From an uncultured Verrucomicrobiales bacterium (GTDB taxonomy: Bacteria > Verrucomicrobiota > Verrucomicrobiia > Verrucomicrobiales > DEV007), in assembly GCA_913058215.1 (NCBI GenBank), contig CAJXQE010000005.1, positions 1 through 60,323 of the forward strand: DNA of 60,323 bases. Reading direction: 5' to 3'. The notes beneath the pieces are model-generated. The model saw only the letters and a list, made by a program, of their open reading frames with translations, did not search any database and was not told the DNA's origin. Numbering within the stretch: the stretch's first letter is position 1; each line of letters opens with the position of its first letter. The translations under genes and the position numbers were made by a program. Positions 52,547-60,323 of this stretch are shown piece after piece.

Positions 52547-54424
52547 GTGAGCGATCAGCCCAGTTATCAGGTTTTTGCCCGGAAATACCGCCCCCGCACT
52601 TTTGACGATGTGCTGGGTCAGGATCACGTGGTTCAAACTCTTCGAAATGCCATCGAGCAGGAGCGTTTGGCCCATGCGTATCTTTTTGTCGGGCCCCGCG
52701 GGACAGGAAAGACATCAACCGCGAGGATTCTGGCGAAGGCCTTGAATTGTCCCGACGGTCCTAAAGTGGATTTTGATCCGGATGATCCCATTTGCGCAGA
52801 GATTGCCGAAGGAAACAGCCTCGACGTCCTTGAAATTGATGGTGCTTCAAACAACGGAGTGGACCAGGTTCGTGATTTGCGGGAAACGGTTCAGTTCGCT
52901 CCTTCGTCAGGACAGTTCAAGATTTACTACATTGATGAGGTTCACATGCTCTCAACGGCGGCGTTCAATGCTTTGCTGAAGACGCTCGAAGAGCCGCCGC
53001 CACACGTGAAGTTTATTTTTGCGACGACCGAAGCGCAGAAAATTCTTCCGACGATCATCAGCCGTTGTCAGCGTTTTGATCTTCGTCGAATCCCGACGGA
53101 TATCATTGCTACGCACCTGAAATTCATTGCTGAAAAAGAAGGCATTGTCATCACTGACGCAGCAGCTTTTGCGATCGCAAAAGGAGCTGATGGAGGTATG
53201 AGAGACGCTCAGTCGATGCTTGATCAACTGGTCGCATTCTGTGGTAACTCGATTGAAGAATCGAACGTCCTTGAGATTTTTGGATTTAACTCGGCCGAGT
53301 CGATCAGTGATTTAGCGGGCCTGGTTCTGGATCGGGACAATGCGGCAGCCTTGGAAAACGTTTATCAACATGGTGAGTCCGGAAAAGACCTTTCGAAGCT
53401 GCTCGCCGATCTCATCGGGCATTTTCGGCATATTCTTGTCTTGAAAGTCGATCCGGATTCCAAGGGCAGTGACGTTCCTCCTGAACTCGCTGAAGTGTTG
53501 AAGATCCACGCCGACAAGATCACGACGGGACGCCTCTTAAAGATTATTGATCTTCTTGCCGAGACGGATGCCAAAATGAAGTGGGCGCCCAATAAGAAGC
53601 TTCATCTTGAGATTGCGGCGATCAAGGCGATTCAAATACTCGGTGAGACGGCGATCGAAGACGTGATTGCTCTCGTTTCGAATGCCGCGCTGGCTGCTGA
53701 GAAACTTCCTGAGTCCGCCGCATCCTCAGCGACGACAACTTCTCCGGTAACGCAACGTGCAGCAGAGCCTGCTGCCTCCATCGAGAAAATTGCCGTGGTC
53801 TCTCCCCCGGTCGAATCAAGTGAAGCTGAGGAACGAAGCGCGGATCCTGTTCCGCTTGAACCGGATCCACAAACTGTCGAACCAGCATCGCAGGAAACGG
53901 AGAACAAAGTGGAAACCGTGCAACCAACAGCGGTGCCTGAAGAAGTTCCGGTTCCGATGCCAAGTGGGCCCCTCAGTGGTGCCGCACTTTGGGAAGCCGG
54001 GCGCAATGAATTGATTGCCGAGCGTCCTGTCCTCAGTATGTGGCTTGATGCTGCTCAGTTTTTGCGTCACGAGGATGGCGAGTTCGCGATTGGTTATCCG
54101 ACGGAACAACGTTTTTACCGCGAATCGCTTTCTCATCACGAGTCGTTCATTCAGGAGCAGATCTCCAAAATGGCGGGCAGTGATCTAAAGGTCCTCATTG
54201 AAGTCAGTGATGATCTTACTCCTTTGGAAATCGAGGAAGAAGAGGAGCAGGCAACTCCTGAAGAAGTTGAGCAGGAAGCTGCTGCTCAGGCGGCGGAGAT
54301 CGCGCAACAGGCCCCATTAGAAGTGGAGCCGGAAGTTAAAGAGGATTTCAGTGATGATCCCCTCATCAAAGAGGCGATGGAAGTTTTTCAGGCAAGAATT
54401 CTCCCGACGGAAGATTCGAAATAA
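52547..54424 (+). CDS. dnaX: DNA polymerase III subunit gamma/tau with altered zinc site
   Basis: A 625-residue clamp-loader ATPase from a GTG start. Walker A GPRGTGKTS is at 49-57; Walker B YYIDEVHML and sensor SRC (IISRCQRFDLRRI) are intact. The zinc module normally has C-x8-C-x2-C-x2-C. Here the positions read C68, D77, D80, C83, so two Cys are replaced by Asp in perfect register. The C-terminal part is Ala/Glu/Pro-rich (about 390-480) and then acidic, as in tau proteins. I saw no strong slippery site for a gamma frameshift. The ybaB gene follows, as in most bacteria. Confidence 0.95.
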   Translation: MSDQPSYQVFARKYRPRTFDDVLGQDHVVQTLRNAIEQERLAHAYLFVGPRGTGKTSTARILAKALNCPDGPKVDFDPDDPICAEIAEGNSLDVLEIDGASNNGVDQVRDLRETVQFAPSSGQFKIYYIDEVHMLSTAAFNALLKTLEEPPPHVKFIFATTEAQKILPTIISRCQRFDLRRIPTDIIATHLKFIAEKEGIVITDAAAFAIAKGADGGMRDAQSMLDQLVAFCGNSIEESNVLEIFGFNSAESISDLAGLVLDRDNAAALENVYQHGESGKDLSKLLADLIGHFRHILVLKVDPDSKGSDVPPELAEVLKIHADKITTGRLLKIIDLLAETDAKMKWAPNKKLHLEIAAIKAIQILGETAIEDVIALVSNAALAAEKLPESAASSATTTSPVTQRAAEPAASIEKIAVVSPPVESSEAEERSADPVPLEPDPQTVEPASQETENKVETVQPTAVPEEVPVPMPSGPLSGAALWEAGRNELIAERPVLSMWLDAAQFLRHEDGEFAIGYPTEQRFYRESLSHHESFIQEQISKMAGSDLKVLIEVSDDLTPLEIEEEEEQATPEEVEQEAAAQAAEIAQQAPLEVEPEVKEDFSDDPLIKEAMEVFQARILPTEDSK

Positions 54425-54465
54425 TTAGAAGATCCAAAAAACAGAGGACCCCGAATTTACCAGGT

Positions 54466-54780
54466 ATGAATATAGCAAAAATGATGAAGCAGGCTCAGCA
54501 GATGCAAAAAAAGATGGCTGAGATGCAGGCAGAAGTTGCCGAACAGGAAGTCGAGGCAAGTGTTGGAGGCGGTAAAGTGACCGTCAAAGCCAATGGCGCC
54601 GGAGATGTTCTGGAAATCAAGATCGACCCTTCGGTTGTCGATCCTGAAGATGTTGAAATTCTCGAAGACCTTGTGTTGAGCGGTGTAAAACAGGCAATCG
54701 AACAGGGCAAGGCAATCAGTGAGGCAGAGATGGGCAAGGTGACCGCGGGAATGGGCCTCCCACCCGGAATGGGACTCTAG
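54466..54780 (+). CDS. YbaB/EbfC nucleoid-associated protein
   Basis: A 104-residue protein with the YbaB pattern: MMKQAQQMQKKMAEMQ helix, VEASVGGGKVTVKANGAGDVLEIKIDP beta region and DLVLSGVKQAIEQGKA helix, ending in a Gly/Met/Pro-rich tail. The dimer binds DNA and affects nucleoid structure and gene expression. It sits 41 bases after dnaX, the usual order. The usual third gene, recR, is missing: a convergent prenyltransferase gene overlaps the stop codon by 4 bases. Confidence 0.95.
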   Translation: MNIAKMMKQAQQMQKKMAEMQAEVAEQEVEASVGGGKVTVKANGAGDVLEIKIDPSVVDPEDVEILEDLVLSGVKQAIEQGKAISEAEMGKVTAGMGLPPGMGL

Positions 54781-55757
54781 GAGTTTTCGATTTTCATTTC
54801 AGAGCCGGAGGAATAATCCGGCGCTCCGAACCATTCCTTGATTCGGAAAGATTCATTTCTGTGTGCTGCCACAAGAGCGTAGGTGAGTAGGCAGGTGAGG
54901 ATTGTGCAGACTACGATCACGGGTCGTCGCATCATCTGTTCGGGTTCCAGCCGAACTCCTTTCCGACTGAGTGCGGTCTGGAAATAGGCCATTACGGCTA
55001 CAATGATCAGCGGAAAAACAAAGATGAGATTGTTCAATGGGGGATACTGACAAACTGCCCACCCTGAGCTGAAGCAGAACAAGTTGGCGTAGGTGATCAT
55101 CGCAATGATCAAGGAATTCTCGGAATACTTTCGGAACGATTTTCGGTAGTTTCCACTGACCTCATGGTTATCGATGAATCGGTATTCCGCATAGCGTTTC
55201 CCTGTCATTAACAGCCCCCCGAAACTCCACCATGCGAGGGTGATGGAGAGCGGTGGAAACTCGGCGAACGGAACCAGGGCAAACCATCCCAACCAGAGTC
55301 GAATTGGATTGTTAAAAGATTCTGCAATCACATCAACAAAGGCACGGTCTTTTAATCGAGCGGGTCTGACATTGTAGAGGAGGCCGTTGAGGAATAGGAG
55401 CAATAATGCAATGTGGTAGCCGGAATTCTCAAACCACGCGGCAGCGCAGAGAAATCCTGCAGCCGTCAGGCCAATGAAGAGCAGCCAGAGTCGTGACGCC
55501 TTAACGCGATTCGAAGCGAGAGGGCGGCTGCGTTTTGTGGGGTGAAGCCGGTCGAAGGGAGCATCGAGAATCTCATTGAGAACGTAGTTTGCTGAGGCGA
55601 TCAAGCACACGGGTACAAGACTGAGCAAACCGGTCATCAAAAGTTTCCCGGTGATTGCAAAATCCAGCGCCAGGACGACTGCGACAGTGTGTCCAAAGAT
55701 CAGGAAAACGTTTTTCAACCAGTGGTCGAAACGCATTGTCTGCAGGTAGGCCTTCAT
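54777..55757 (-). CDS. UbiA-family prenyltransferase, DPPR-synthase-like
   Basis: A 326-residue membrane protein with eight or nine hydrophobic segments. It begins MRFDHWLKNVFLIF and has the first Asp-rich motif N61-E-I-L-D65-A-P-F-D69 followed by RLHPTKRSRPLAS. The HPTKRSRP motif is characteristic of decaprenyl-phosphate phosphoribosyltransferase (DPPR synthase) rather than of quinone-pathway UbiA. The second motif lies near YNVRPARLKDRAFVDVIAE. The product would be a polyprenyl-phospho-pentose for glycan synthesis. The DprE1/DprE2 epimerase genes that usually accompany it are absent here. Confidence 0.85.
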   Translation of the reverse strand: MKAYLQTMRFDHWLKNVFLIFGHTVAVVLALDFAITGKLLMTGLLSLVPVCLIASANYVLNEILDAPFDRLHPTKRSRPLASNRVKASRLWLLFIGLTAAGFLCAAAWFENSGYHIALLLLFLNGLLYNVRPARLKDRAFVDVIAESFNNPIRLWLGWFALVPFAEFPPLSITLAWWSFGGLLMTGKRYAEYRFIDNHEVSGNYRKSFRKYSENSLIIAMITYANLFCFSSGWAVCQYPPLNNLIFVFPLIIVAVMAYFQTALSRKGVRLEPEQMMRRPVIVVCTILTCLLTYALVAAHRNESFRIKEWFGAPDYSSGSEMKIENS

Positions 55758-55844
55758 GAATGAATAATCGCAATCCTCGCAGAAGAAGGGGGCCGGGAAA
55801 ACCTCAACTTGCAGTGAATGGTATTTCCACCTAAAAGAGAAAGC

Positions 55845-56141
55845 ATGTTAGCAGTAGTTGTCACCATCGAAGCCGTTCCGGGAAAAGCAGACCAGTTAAT
55901 TGAGGCGCTGGAGGGGAATGCTGTCGGTTCGAGAAAAGAGTCGGATTGCCTGAAGTGGGAATGGTCCCGGCATGTCGACGATCCGGATAAGTTTGCGATT
56001 TACGAACTCTACACCAGTCGCGATGCTTTTTTGGAGCACAAAGCGAGCGCACATTTTGCGGAATGGGTGGAAGCGAGCAAAGATTGTATCGCCAGCAAAG
56101 TGGCAGGTCAATACGAGGTGCTTGGCCGCGATGATCGCTAG
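55845..56141 (+). CDS. Antibiotic biosynthesis monooxygenase (ABM)-domain protein
   Basis: About 98 residues with the dimeric alpha+beta barrel pattern of the ABM family: AVVVTIEAVPGKADQLIEAL, LKWEWSRHVDDPDKFAIYELYTSRDAFLEHKASAHFAEWVE. The closest general class is YgiN-like quinol monooxygenases, which oxidise hydroquinones without a cofactor; substrate unknown. The ATG at 55845 follows AAGAGAAAG, a plausible ribosome site, and gives the correct first strand. It converges on the hybrid kinase gene with 11 bases between stops. Confidence 0.88.
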   Translation: MLAVVVTIEAVPGKADQLIEALEGNAVGSRKESDCLKWEWSRHVDDPDKFAIYELYTSRDAFLEHKASAHFAEWVEASKDCIASKVAGQYEVLGRDDR

Positions 56142-56152
56142 AGGTTTCCTTC

Positions 56153-59100
56153 TCAGGCGACTTCGTCGAAAATGTAGTCGACTTCCAGATGCTTGGAAAT
56201 GACGCTGTAGAGTTCGTGCGATTTGAATGGTTTGGCAACGAAATCCTGGCTTCCTGAGTCCATCGCCAATTGGCGGGCTTGATCCATTGCGTAGGCAGTC
56301 AGGGAAACTATTATGGGATTGTTTTCTCCTGAGTCCGTCTCTGATTTGATCAGGCGCGTTGCTTCGCTGCCCCTCATAATCGGCATGTCCTCATCCATGA
56401 AGATCAAGTGCGGATTCCATGTTCTCCAACGGTCGACCGCATCTTCGCCATTGTGCGCTTCTTCGACACTGAATCCGGCTTTTTCAAGAATCTTACGAAG
56501 TAGCAGGCGGTTGGTCGGCTGGTCTTCAGCGATTAGAATTCTGACCGGATCGAGATTCGAGACATGACCGGATATTTGCGAAACGTTTCTTTCGGTTACC
56601 GCAAGCGTCGTGTCCTCCGTCTGTCCTTCACCAGGAGCAAATTCCGAACAGTCGATGTAAAACCCGAAAGCCGTGCCTTCTCCAACAGTTGATTCCACAG
56701 AAATTTTACCCCCCATCAGCTCGACAAAGCTTTTGGCAATTGTCAGCCCGAGGCCTGTGCCTTCGGCCGATGCTTTCCCGGACTCAGTCTGAGAGTAGGA
56801 TTTGAAAAGCTTGGAAATGTCTTCTTCGGAAATTCCGATTCCGGTGTCGCGAATTTCAAAATGAACCCTGACTGGACGGCTCATCTTTCCATCGATTTCC
56901 TCCGGCTCTCCAAGTGCCGATGCTTTGACTGAAAGGGTGGTCCCTCCGTCTTCGGTAAACTTGATCGCGTTGTTGAGTAGGTTGATCAAAGTCTGACGCA
57001 GCTTACTGCGGTCTGCCTTGATGGTGCCGGGCAAACTGGTTTCCGCTACGATTTCGAGGGTGATCTCCTTTGTTTTTGCCTGCAGACGAAGCATTTCATA
57101 GACCGAGCGGAGGAGGGTGGAGAGTTCGAAAAGCTCTTCCTTCTTCTCTGCCTTTCCAGCTTCGATCTTAGAAACGTCGAGAATATCATTGATGACATCG
57201 AGGAGATGCTCACCGCTGTTGTTCACAATGTCGATCATCTGGCGTTGACGGGAGCCGAGGGTTTTGTCTTCCTGAATCATCTCTGAAAAACCGATGATGG
57301 CATTGAGAGGTGTTCTCAGTTCATGGGTCATTTTGGCCAGGAAATCAGTTTTGGCTATATTAGCAATTTCAGCATTCTTTCTCGATTCTTCCAGTTGGGT
57401 ACGGTGTATTTCCTCTTTTTCTGAGAGATCGAGTTGAGCGATTGCCATTCCGAACTGCGGCGACAGGGCATTGAGCAGGGTGGTATCATTGTTGTCCCAA
57501 ATACGGTGATCTTTCGTTTGTAAAAGGGTGATCAATCCGTTTGGCGTGTCATTGAAATTTGTTCTTACGGTCAACATGGACTGCGCACCAAACCGGTCGA
57601 GGTTCTCTCGCAAATCATCAGGCAGTGATTTGTTGATATCAGTGAAGTAGGGCTGGTCCGATTGAAGAATCTGCCGGATCAGCAACTGTTCAGGATCCAG
57701 GGGGAAAAGATTGATCAAGGGGTAGCCCTCCGCGCTGTAACTACCAATTAACTTGAGAACCTGGGCACCTTCGCCGTCGTCCCGGATGTGATGGACAAGA
57801 CATTGAGTAGCATCGAATCGATCTGCGAGTCCTTTCAGTGATTCCGTTAAAATATTTCCTTCACTCCGGCTTGCGTGAAATTCTCTGGTGGCTCGTTCGA
57901 TCAATAGAGAGTTTTGAAGCTCACGGGCCAGCGCTGCTTCGGCCCGGTCTCTCTGAGAGCGGATCTTTTCTTCACGCCGTTGAAGAAGTTCGGTGCGTGA
58001 CCGAATGAAAAATCGGGAAGTGAAAACCGTTCCCACGATAGCGAAAATGAACGCTCCAACTCTTGCCCACCAGGTCTTCCAGAAAGGAGGTGAAATGATG
58101 ATATCTACCTGCGCTTCATTTTCTGACCAGTTTTTTCCATCAGCGGACGTCTGAAGATGAAATCTGTAACTGCCGGGCTGGAGGCTGGGATACGCTGCCT
58201 TTCGCGAGTCATCAGCCGTGTTCCACTCGAATTCAAAATTGTCCAGCTTGTAACGGAAGAAGCCCCGATCAGGGAAACGGTAATCGAGATTCGCGAATTG
58301 AATCGCGAAGCGGTTACGTTTGTCATAAGGGAGATCGATGGATTTCGCTGAAGCAATTGGCTTTTCAAGGATTTTACCGGGACCGGGTTTTACCCTTTCT
58401 CCGAAATATTCAAATCCTGTCAGGACCGGTGTGGGGAGCTGCTCGATTTGAGGAAGTGTTGCCGGATCCGGGTTTACGATATTGAATCCGTCAACGCCGC
58501 CGAAATAGAGTTTACCGTCCGCTCCAATGGCGGCTGAGTTTCGGTGGTACCCGTTTTTTTGAAGCCCGTCCTCGACTCCAAAATTTCGAACCCTGTTGTT
58601 TGCCGTGTGATAACGGGAGATCCCCAGCCGGGTCGCAATCCATAAAATCCCGAGATTATCAATCAAGAGGGAACGAATTGCGTCATCCGGAAGATCAGAG
58701 TTGTTGCTGTTCAAATACTGGGTTTCCCCGCCGGGAATGCGAAGGCGGTTGAGACCGGAGTCTTCTGTACCAACCCAGAGAATTCCGTTCCCGCCCGGGC
58801 GGATGCTGGTGATTGCATTTGAAGACAGTTCCCCGGCTTCCTCGAAGGCTTCCCGATATTCAAGAATGGTTTTCTGTGCATTCGGAAGAACAAAGAGACC
58901 TTCCCGACTGGCAATCCAGATATGCTTTTCCTCATCCTGACTGATTTGAGTTACAAACTGCGGTGAATTTCCCTGAACCATGGGGGCAAATCGAAACTGC
59001 TGGCTTGCCTCTTCATATTCGAAGACTCCTGCACCCCAGGTTCCGATCAAAATCTGATTATCCTCTGTCTCGTGAATCGCGGAAATGTAGTTGTGACCAA

Positions 59101-60274
59101 TCGTTGGGGGCGTTTCGGGATTATTTCTGAAACGGGTGATGCTTCCATCTTGTAGTCGGAGAATGAGCCCCTCACCTTTTGTTCCAACCCAGAGACGGCC
59201 CTTCGAATCTTCATAGACGGCAGTGGTGTAGACCTCACTGAATTCCTTCCCCCGAAGCGGCAAATTGATGAAGTTTTCTTCAGGAATCCATTCTCCAAGA
59301 CCGGCTTCTGTTCCGATCCAGACGGTGCCCTGGCGCCCGCTTGACATCCCCCAGATCGAAGAATGGGGGAGACCTGATTCACTGATAGATGATTCGCGAA
59401 TGTGCGGGAACCAATACCGGTCGAGACTGAACCGGCCAAGCCCTCCGTTTTCAGTGGCGACCCAGAGCATGCGGGCCTGGCCTTCGAAAATGGCGTGAAT
59501 GTGATTGTCAGGAAGGCTGTCTGAACTCCGGGCCTGATTGACAAAGAGGGTGAAAGATCCTGCTCCACGTTGCAACCTCGCCAGCCCCTGAGTGGTTCCA
59601 ACCCAGAGGTCTCCATTCGAGTCATTGAAAATGGAGGAAATGTCTTTTGCCTGAAGACTGGATGGAATCGGGCCGGTTTTGCTGCCCGGAGTGTAACGGT
59701 ACAGTCCCATTCCCTGGGTTCCGATCCACATTTCATTGCGACTGTCACTGATTATCGAAGTGATCGGAGCCGAACCGGACCATACACGGGAAAAATCTGA
59801 ATCGGCCGGGCTCCAGCGATAGAGTCCTCCTTCAGCGGTTCCTACCCAGCTTTCCTCCTCAGAAACTGCGCGGATACAGGTGATTCGGGCATTTTCCAAT
59901 TCCCCTTTAAAAGCCCGGATACTCTGGGTCATCAGATTCATGACGTTCAGCCCTTTTGATGTGCCAATCCAAAGGAATTTGTCTCCGGTAACAGCGAGCT
60001 GGAGAATTGAGTCGCTCAGTAATGCCTTGGAGTGACTCCGGGAGGTGTCATAAACAGTAATCTGCTCCGTTACCGGATCGAGCCGATTCAAGCCTGCGTC
60101 ACTCGTGCCAATCCAGAGCGATTTTTCACCGGAATTGGCTTGTGCAAGGCAAGTTAGCTTGTTGCTACTCAGCGAATTGGGATTGGATTGTTCCGCCCGG
60201 AATTCGATTGTCTTGAATCCGTCGAATTTGTTTAACCCCCGGTCAGTGGCCAACCAAACCCAACCAGTTAAATC
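56153..60274 (-). CDS. Hybrid sensor histidine kinase with two-component propeller sensor (5' truncated)
   Basis: Partial gene cut by the contig end; about 1,373 genuine residues remain. Numbering below counts from the open frame's apparent start at 60304. N-terminal two-component propeller repeats run from 11 to about 620 (WIGT, WVGT, ILWIATRLG), then a Y_Y_Y domain (about 670-738), a membrane segment (about 745-768), a coiled coil, a GAF domain (about 815-958), HisKA with H994 in HELRTPL, HATPase (GTGLGLTIAKSF, about 1183) and a receiver with D1304 in LIFMDEDMP. It resembles hybrid two-component systems of Bacteroides that sense glycans in the periplasm. No output DNA-binding domain is fused. 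The apparent first ten residues, MGSEMCIRDR, are adapter-derived. Confidence 0.95.
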   Translation of the reverse strand, partial: DLTGWVWLATDRGLNKFDGFKTIEFRAEQSNPNSLSSNKLTCLAQANSGEKSLWIGTSDAGLNRLDPVTEQITVYDTSRSHSKALLSDSILQLAVTGDKFLWIGTSKGLNVMNLMTQSIRAFKGELENARITCIRAVSEEESWVGTAEGGLYRWSPADSDFSRVWSGSAPITSIISDSRNEMWIGTQGMGLYRYTPGSKTGPIPSSLQAKDISSIFNDSNGDLWVGTTQGLARLQRGAGSFTLFVNQARSSDSLPDNHIHAIFEGQARMLWVATENGGLGRFSLDRYWFPHIRESSISESGLPHSSIWGMSSGRQGTVWIGTEAGLGEWIPEENFINLPLRGKEFSEVYTTAVYEDSKGRLWVGTKGEGLILRLQDGSITRFRNNPETPPTIGHNYISAIHETEDNQILIGTWGAGVFEYEEASQQFRFAPMVQGNSPQFVTQISQDEEKHIWIASREGLFVLPNAQKTILEYREAFEEAGELSSNAITSIRPGGNGILWVGTEDSGLNRLRIPGGETQYLNSNNSDLPDDAIRSLLIDNLGILWIATRLGISRYHTANNRVRNFGVEDGLQKNGYHRNSAAIGADGKLYFGGVDGFNIVNPDPATLPQIEQLPTPVLTGFEYFGERVKPGPGKILEKPIASAKSIDLPYDKRNRFAIQFANLDYRFPDRGFFRYKLDNFEFEWNTADDSRKAAYPSLQPGSYRFHLQTSADGKNWSENEAQVDIIISPPFWKTWWARVGAFIFAIVGTVFTSRFFIRSRTELLQRREEKIRSQRDRAEAALARELQNSLLIERATREFHASRSEGNILTESLKGLADRFDATQCLVHHIRDDGEGAQVLKLIGSYSAEGYPLINLFPLDPEQLLIRQILQSDQPYFTDINKSLPDDLRENLDRFGAQSMLTVRTNFNDTPNGLITLLQTKDHRIWDNNDTTLLNALSPQFGMAIAQLDLSEKEEIHRTQLEESRKNAEIANIAKTDFLAKMTHELRTPLNAIIGFSEMIQEDKTLGSRQRQMIDIVNNSGEHLLDVINDILDVSKIEAGKAEKKEELFELSTLLRSVYEMLRLQAKTKEITLEIVAETSLPGTIKADRSKLRQTLINLLNNAIKFTEDGGTTLSVKASALGEPEEIDGKMSRPVRVHFEIRDTGIGISEEDISKLFKSYSQTESGKASAEGTGLGLTIAKSFVELMGGKISVESTVGEGTAFGFYIDCSEFAPGEGQTEDTTLAVTERNVSQISGHVSNLDPVRILIAEDQPTNRLLLRKILEKAGFSVEEAHNGEDAVDRWRTWNPHLIFMDEDMPIMRGSEATRLIKSETDSGENNPIIVSLTAYAMDQARQLAMDSGSQDFVAKPFKSHELYSVISKHLEVDYIFDEVA

Positions 60275-60275
60275 C

Positions 60276-60323
60276 CTGTCTCTTATACACATCTCCGAGC
60301 CCACGAGACCGAGGCTGATCTCG
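60276..60323. other. Untrimmed Nextera adapter, reverse orientation (sequencing artefact)
   Basis: Exact reverse complement of bases 1-48, beginning with the Tn5 mosaic end CTGTCTCTTATACACATCT. It creates an apparent 48-bp terminal inverted repeat and a false ATG for the hybrid kinase frame. It should be trimmed. Confidence 0.98.

Noticed and set aside
52547-54424. Programmed frameshift in dnaX producing gamma
   Set aside because: I found no clear A-AAA-AAG type slippery heptamer with a following hairpin at the expected place.
49-60275. tRNA, rRNA, CRISPR arrays, insertion sequences or prophage genes
   Set aside because: No cloverleaf-like sequence, repeated spacers, transposase or phage gene could be seen in any intergenic stretch or reading frame.
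1-60323. 48-bp terminal inverted repeats suggesting a transposon or linear replicon
   Set aside because: The repeats are sequencing adapter including an index sequence, so they are artefact rather than mobile DNA.

Overview
The window is a complete assembled contig, not a slice of a finished genome. Bases 1-48 and 60276-60323 are the same untrimmed Illumina Nextera adapter in opposite orientations, so genomic DNA runs only from 49 to 60275. The gene content points to the PVC superphylum, most likely Verrucomicrobiota. It has two pairs of Planctomycete-cytochrome-c (PSD1; DUF1549/DUF1553) and DUF1501 genes, a PVC-type CxxCH haem protein with a beta-propeller, type I sulfatases, a TAT-exported Gfo/Idh/MocA protein, and several short coiled-coil membrane proteins. 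The species cannot be fixed from the sequence. I see no tRNA, rRNA, CRISPR array, IS element, phage gene or origin, and no gene-free stretch longer than about 230 bases.

Layout. 0.05-5.3 kb: a small HTH-like protein, an Rrf2 regulator, an iduronate-2-sulfatase-like sulfatase, a secreted unknown coupled to a Gfo/Idh protein, and YchJ. 5.5-9.9 kb: PSD1/DUF1501 pair 1. 10-19 kb: a glycan-building region (GT2, flavoprotein, NodB-type deacetylase, WecB, a GT-C membrane transferase, a NahK-like sugar kinase, an orphan RbsA-type ABC ATPase), then mnmA. 19.9-27.6 kb: an M23 peptidase, small exported and TPR proteins, clpB, and a secreted tandem caspase-like protein. 27.6-40.7 kb: a TauE/SafE transporter, an SDR, DUF2752, and a locus encoding two IlvD/EDD sugar-acid dehydratases plus a KdaD/XylX-type dehydratase. 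Between the two IlvD/EDD genes, on the other strand, lies an operon of a catalytically degenerate sulfatase, a degenerate SGNH protein and the PVC haem protein. 40.7-48.8 kb: NlpC/P60, a glycine-zipper lipoprotein, a coiled-coil protein, a PAS-AraC regulator, PSD1/DUF1501 pair 2 and a YdcF-like protein. 48.9-56.1 kb: OsmC, GT2, photolyase, dnaX-ybaB, a UbiA-type prenyltransferase and a small monooxygenase. 56.1-60.3 kb: a very large hybrid sensor kinase cut off by the contig end.

How the parts may work together (inference). The window fits a heterotroph that degrades sulfated or decorated polysaccharides: sulfatases and secreted PSD1/DUF1501/haem proteins act outside the cytoplasm, while the SDR, dehydratases and KdaD-type enzyme suggest non-phosphorylative oxidation of a pentose or deoxysugar to 2-oxoglutarate semialdehyde. 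No glycoside hydrolase, sulfatase-maturing enzyme or semialdehyde dehydrogenase is present here, so the pathway is incomplete within the contig. The most unusual signals are a set of catalytically broken homologues: a sulfatase without its nucleophile, an SGNH protein lacking block residues, a second caspase domain without cysteine, a Gfo/Idh protein without the EKP lysine, and a DnaX zinc site with two Cys replaced by Asp.
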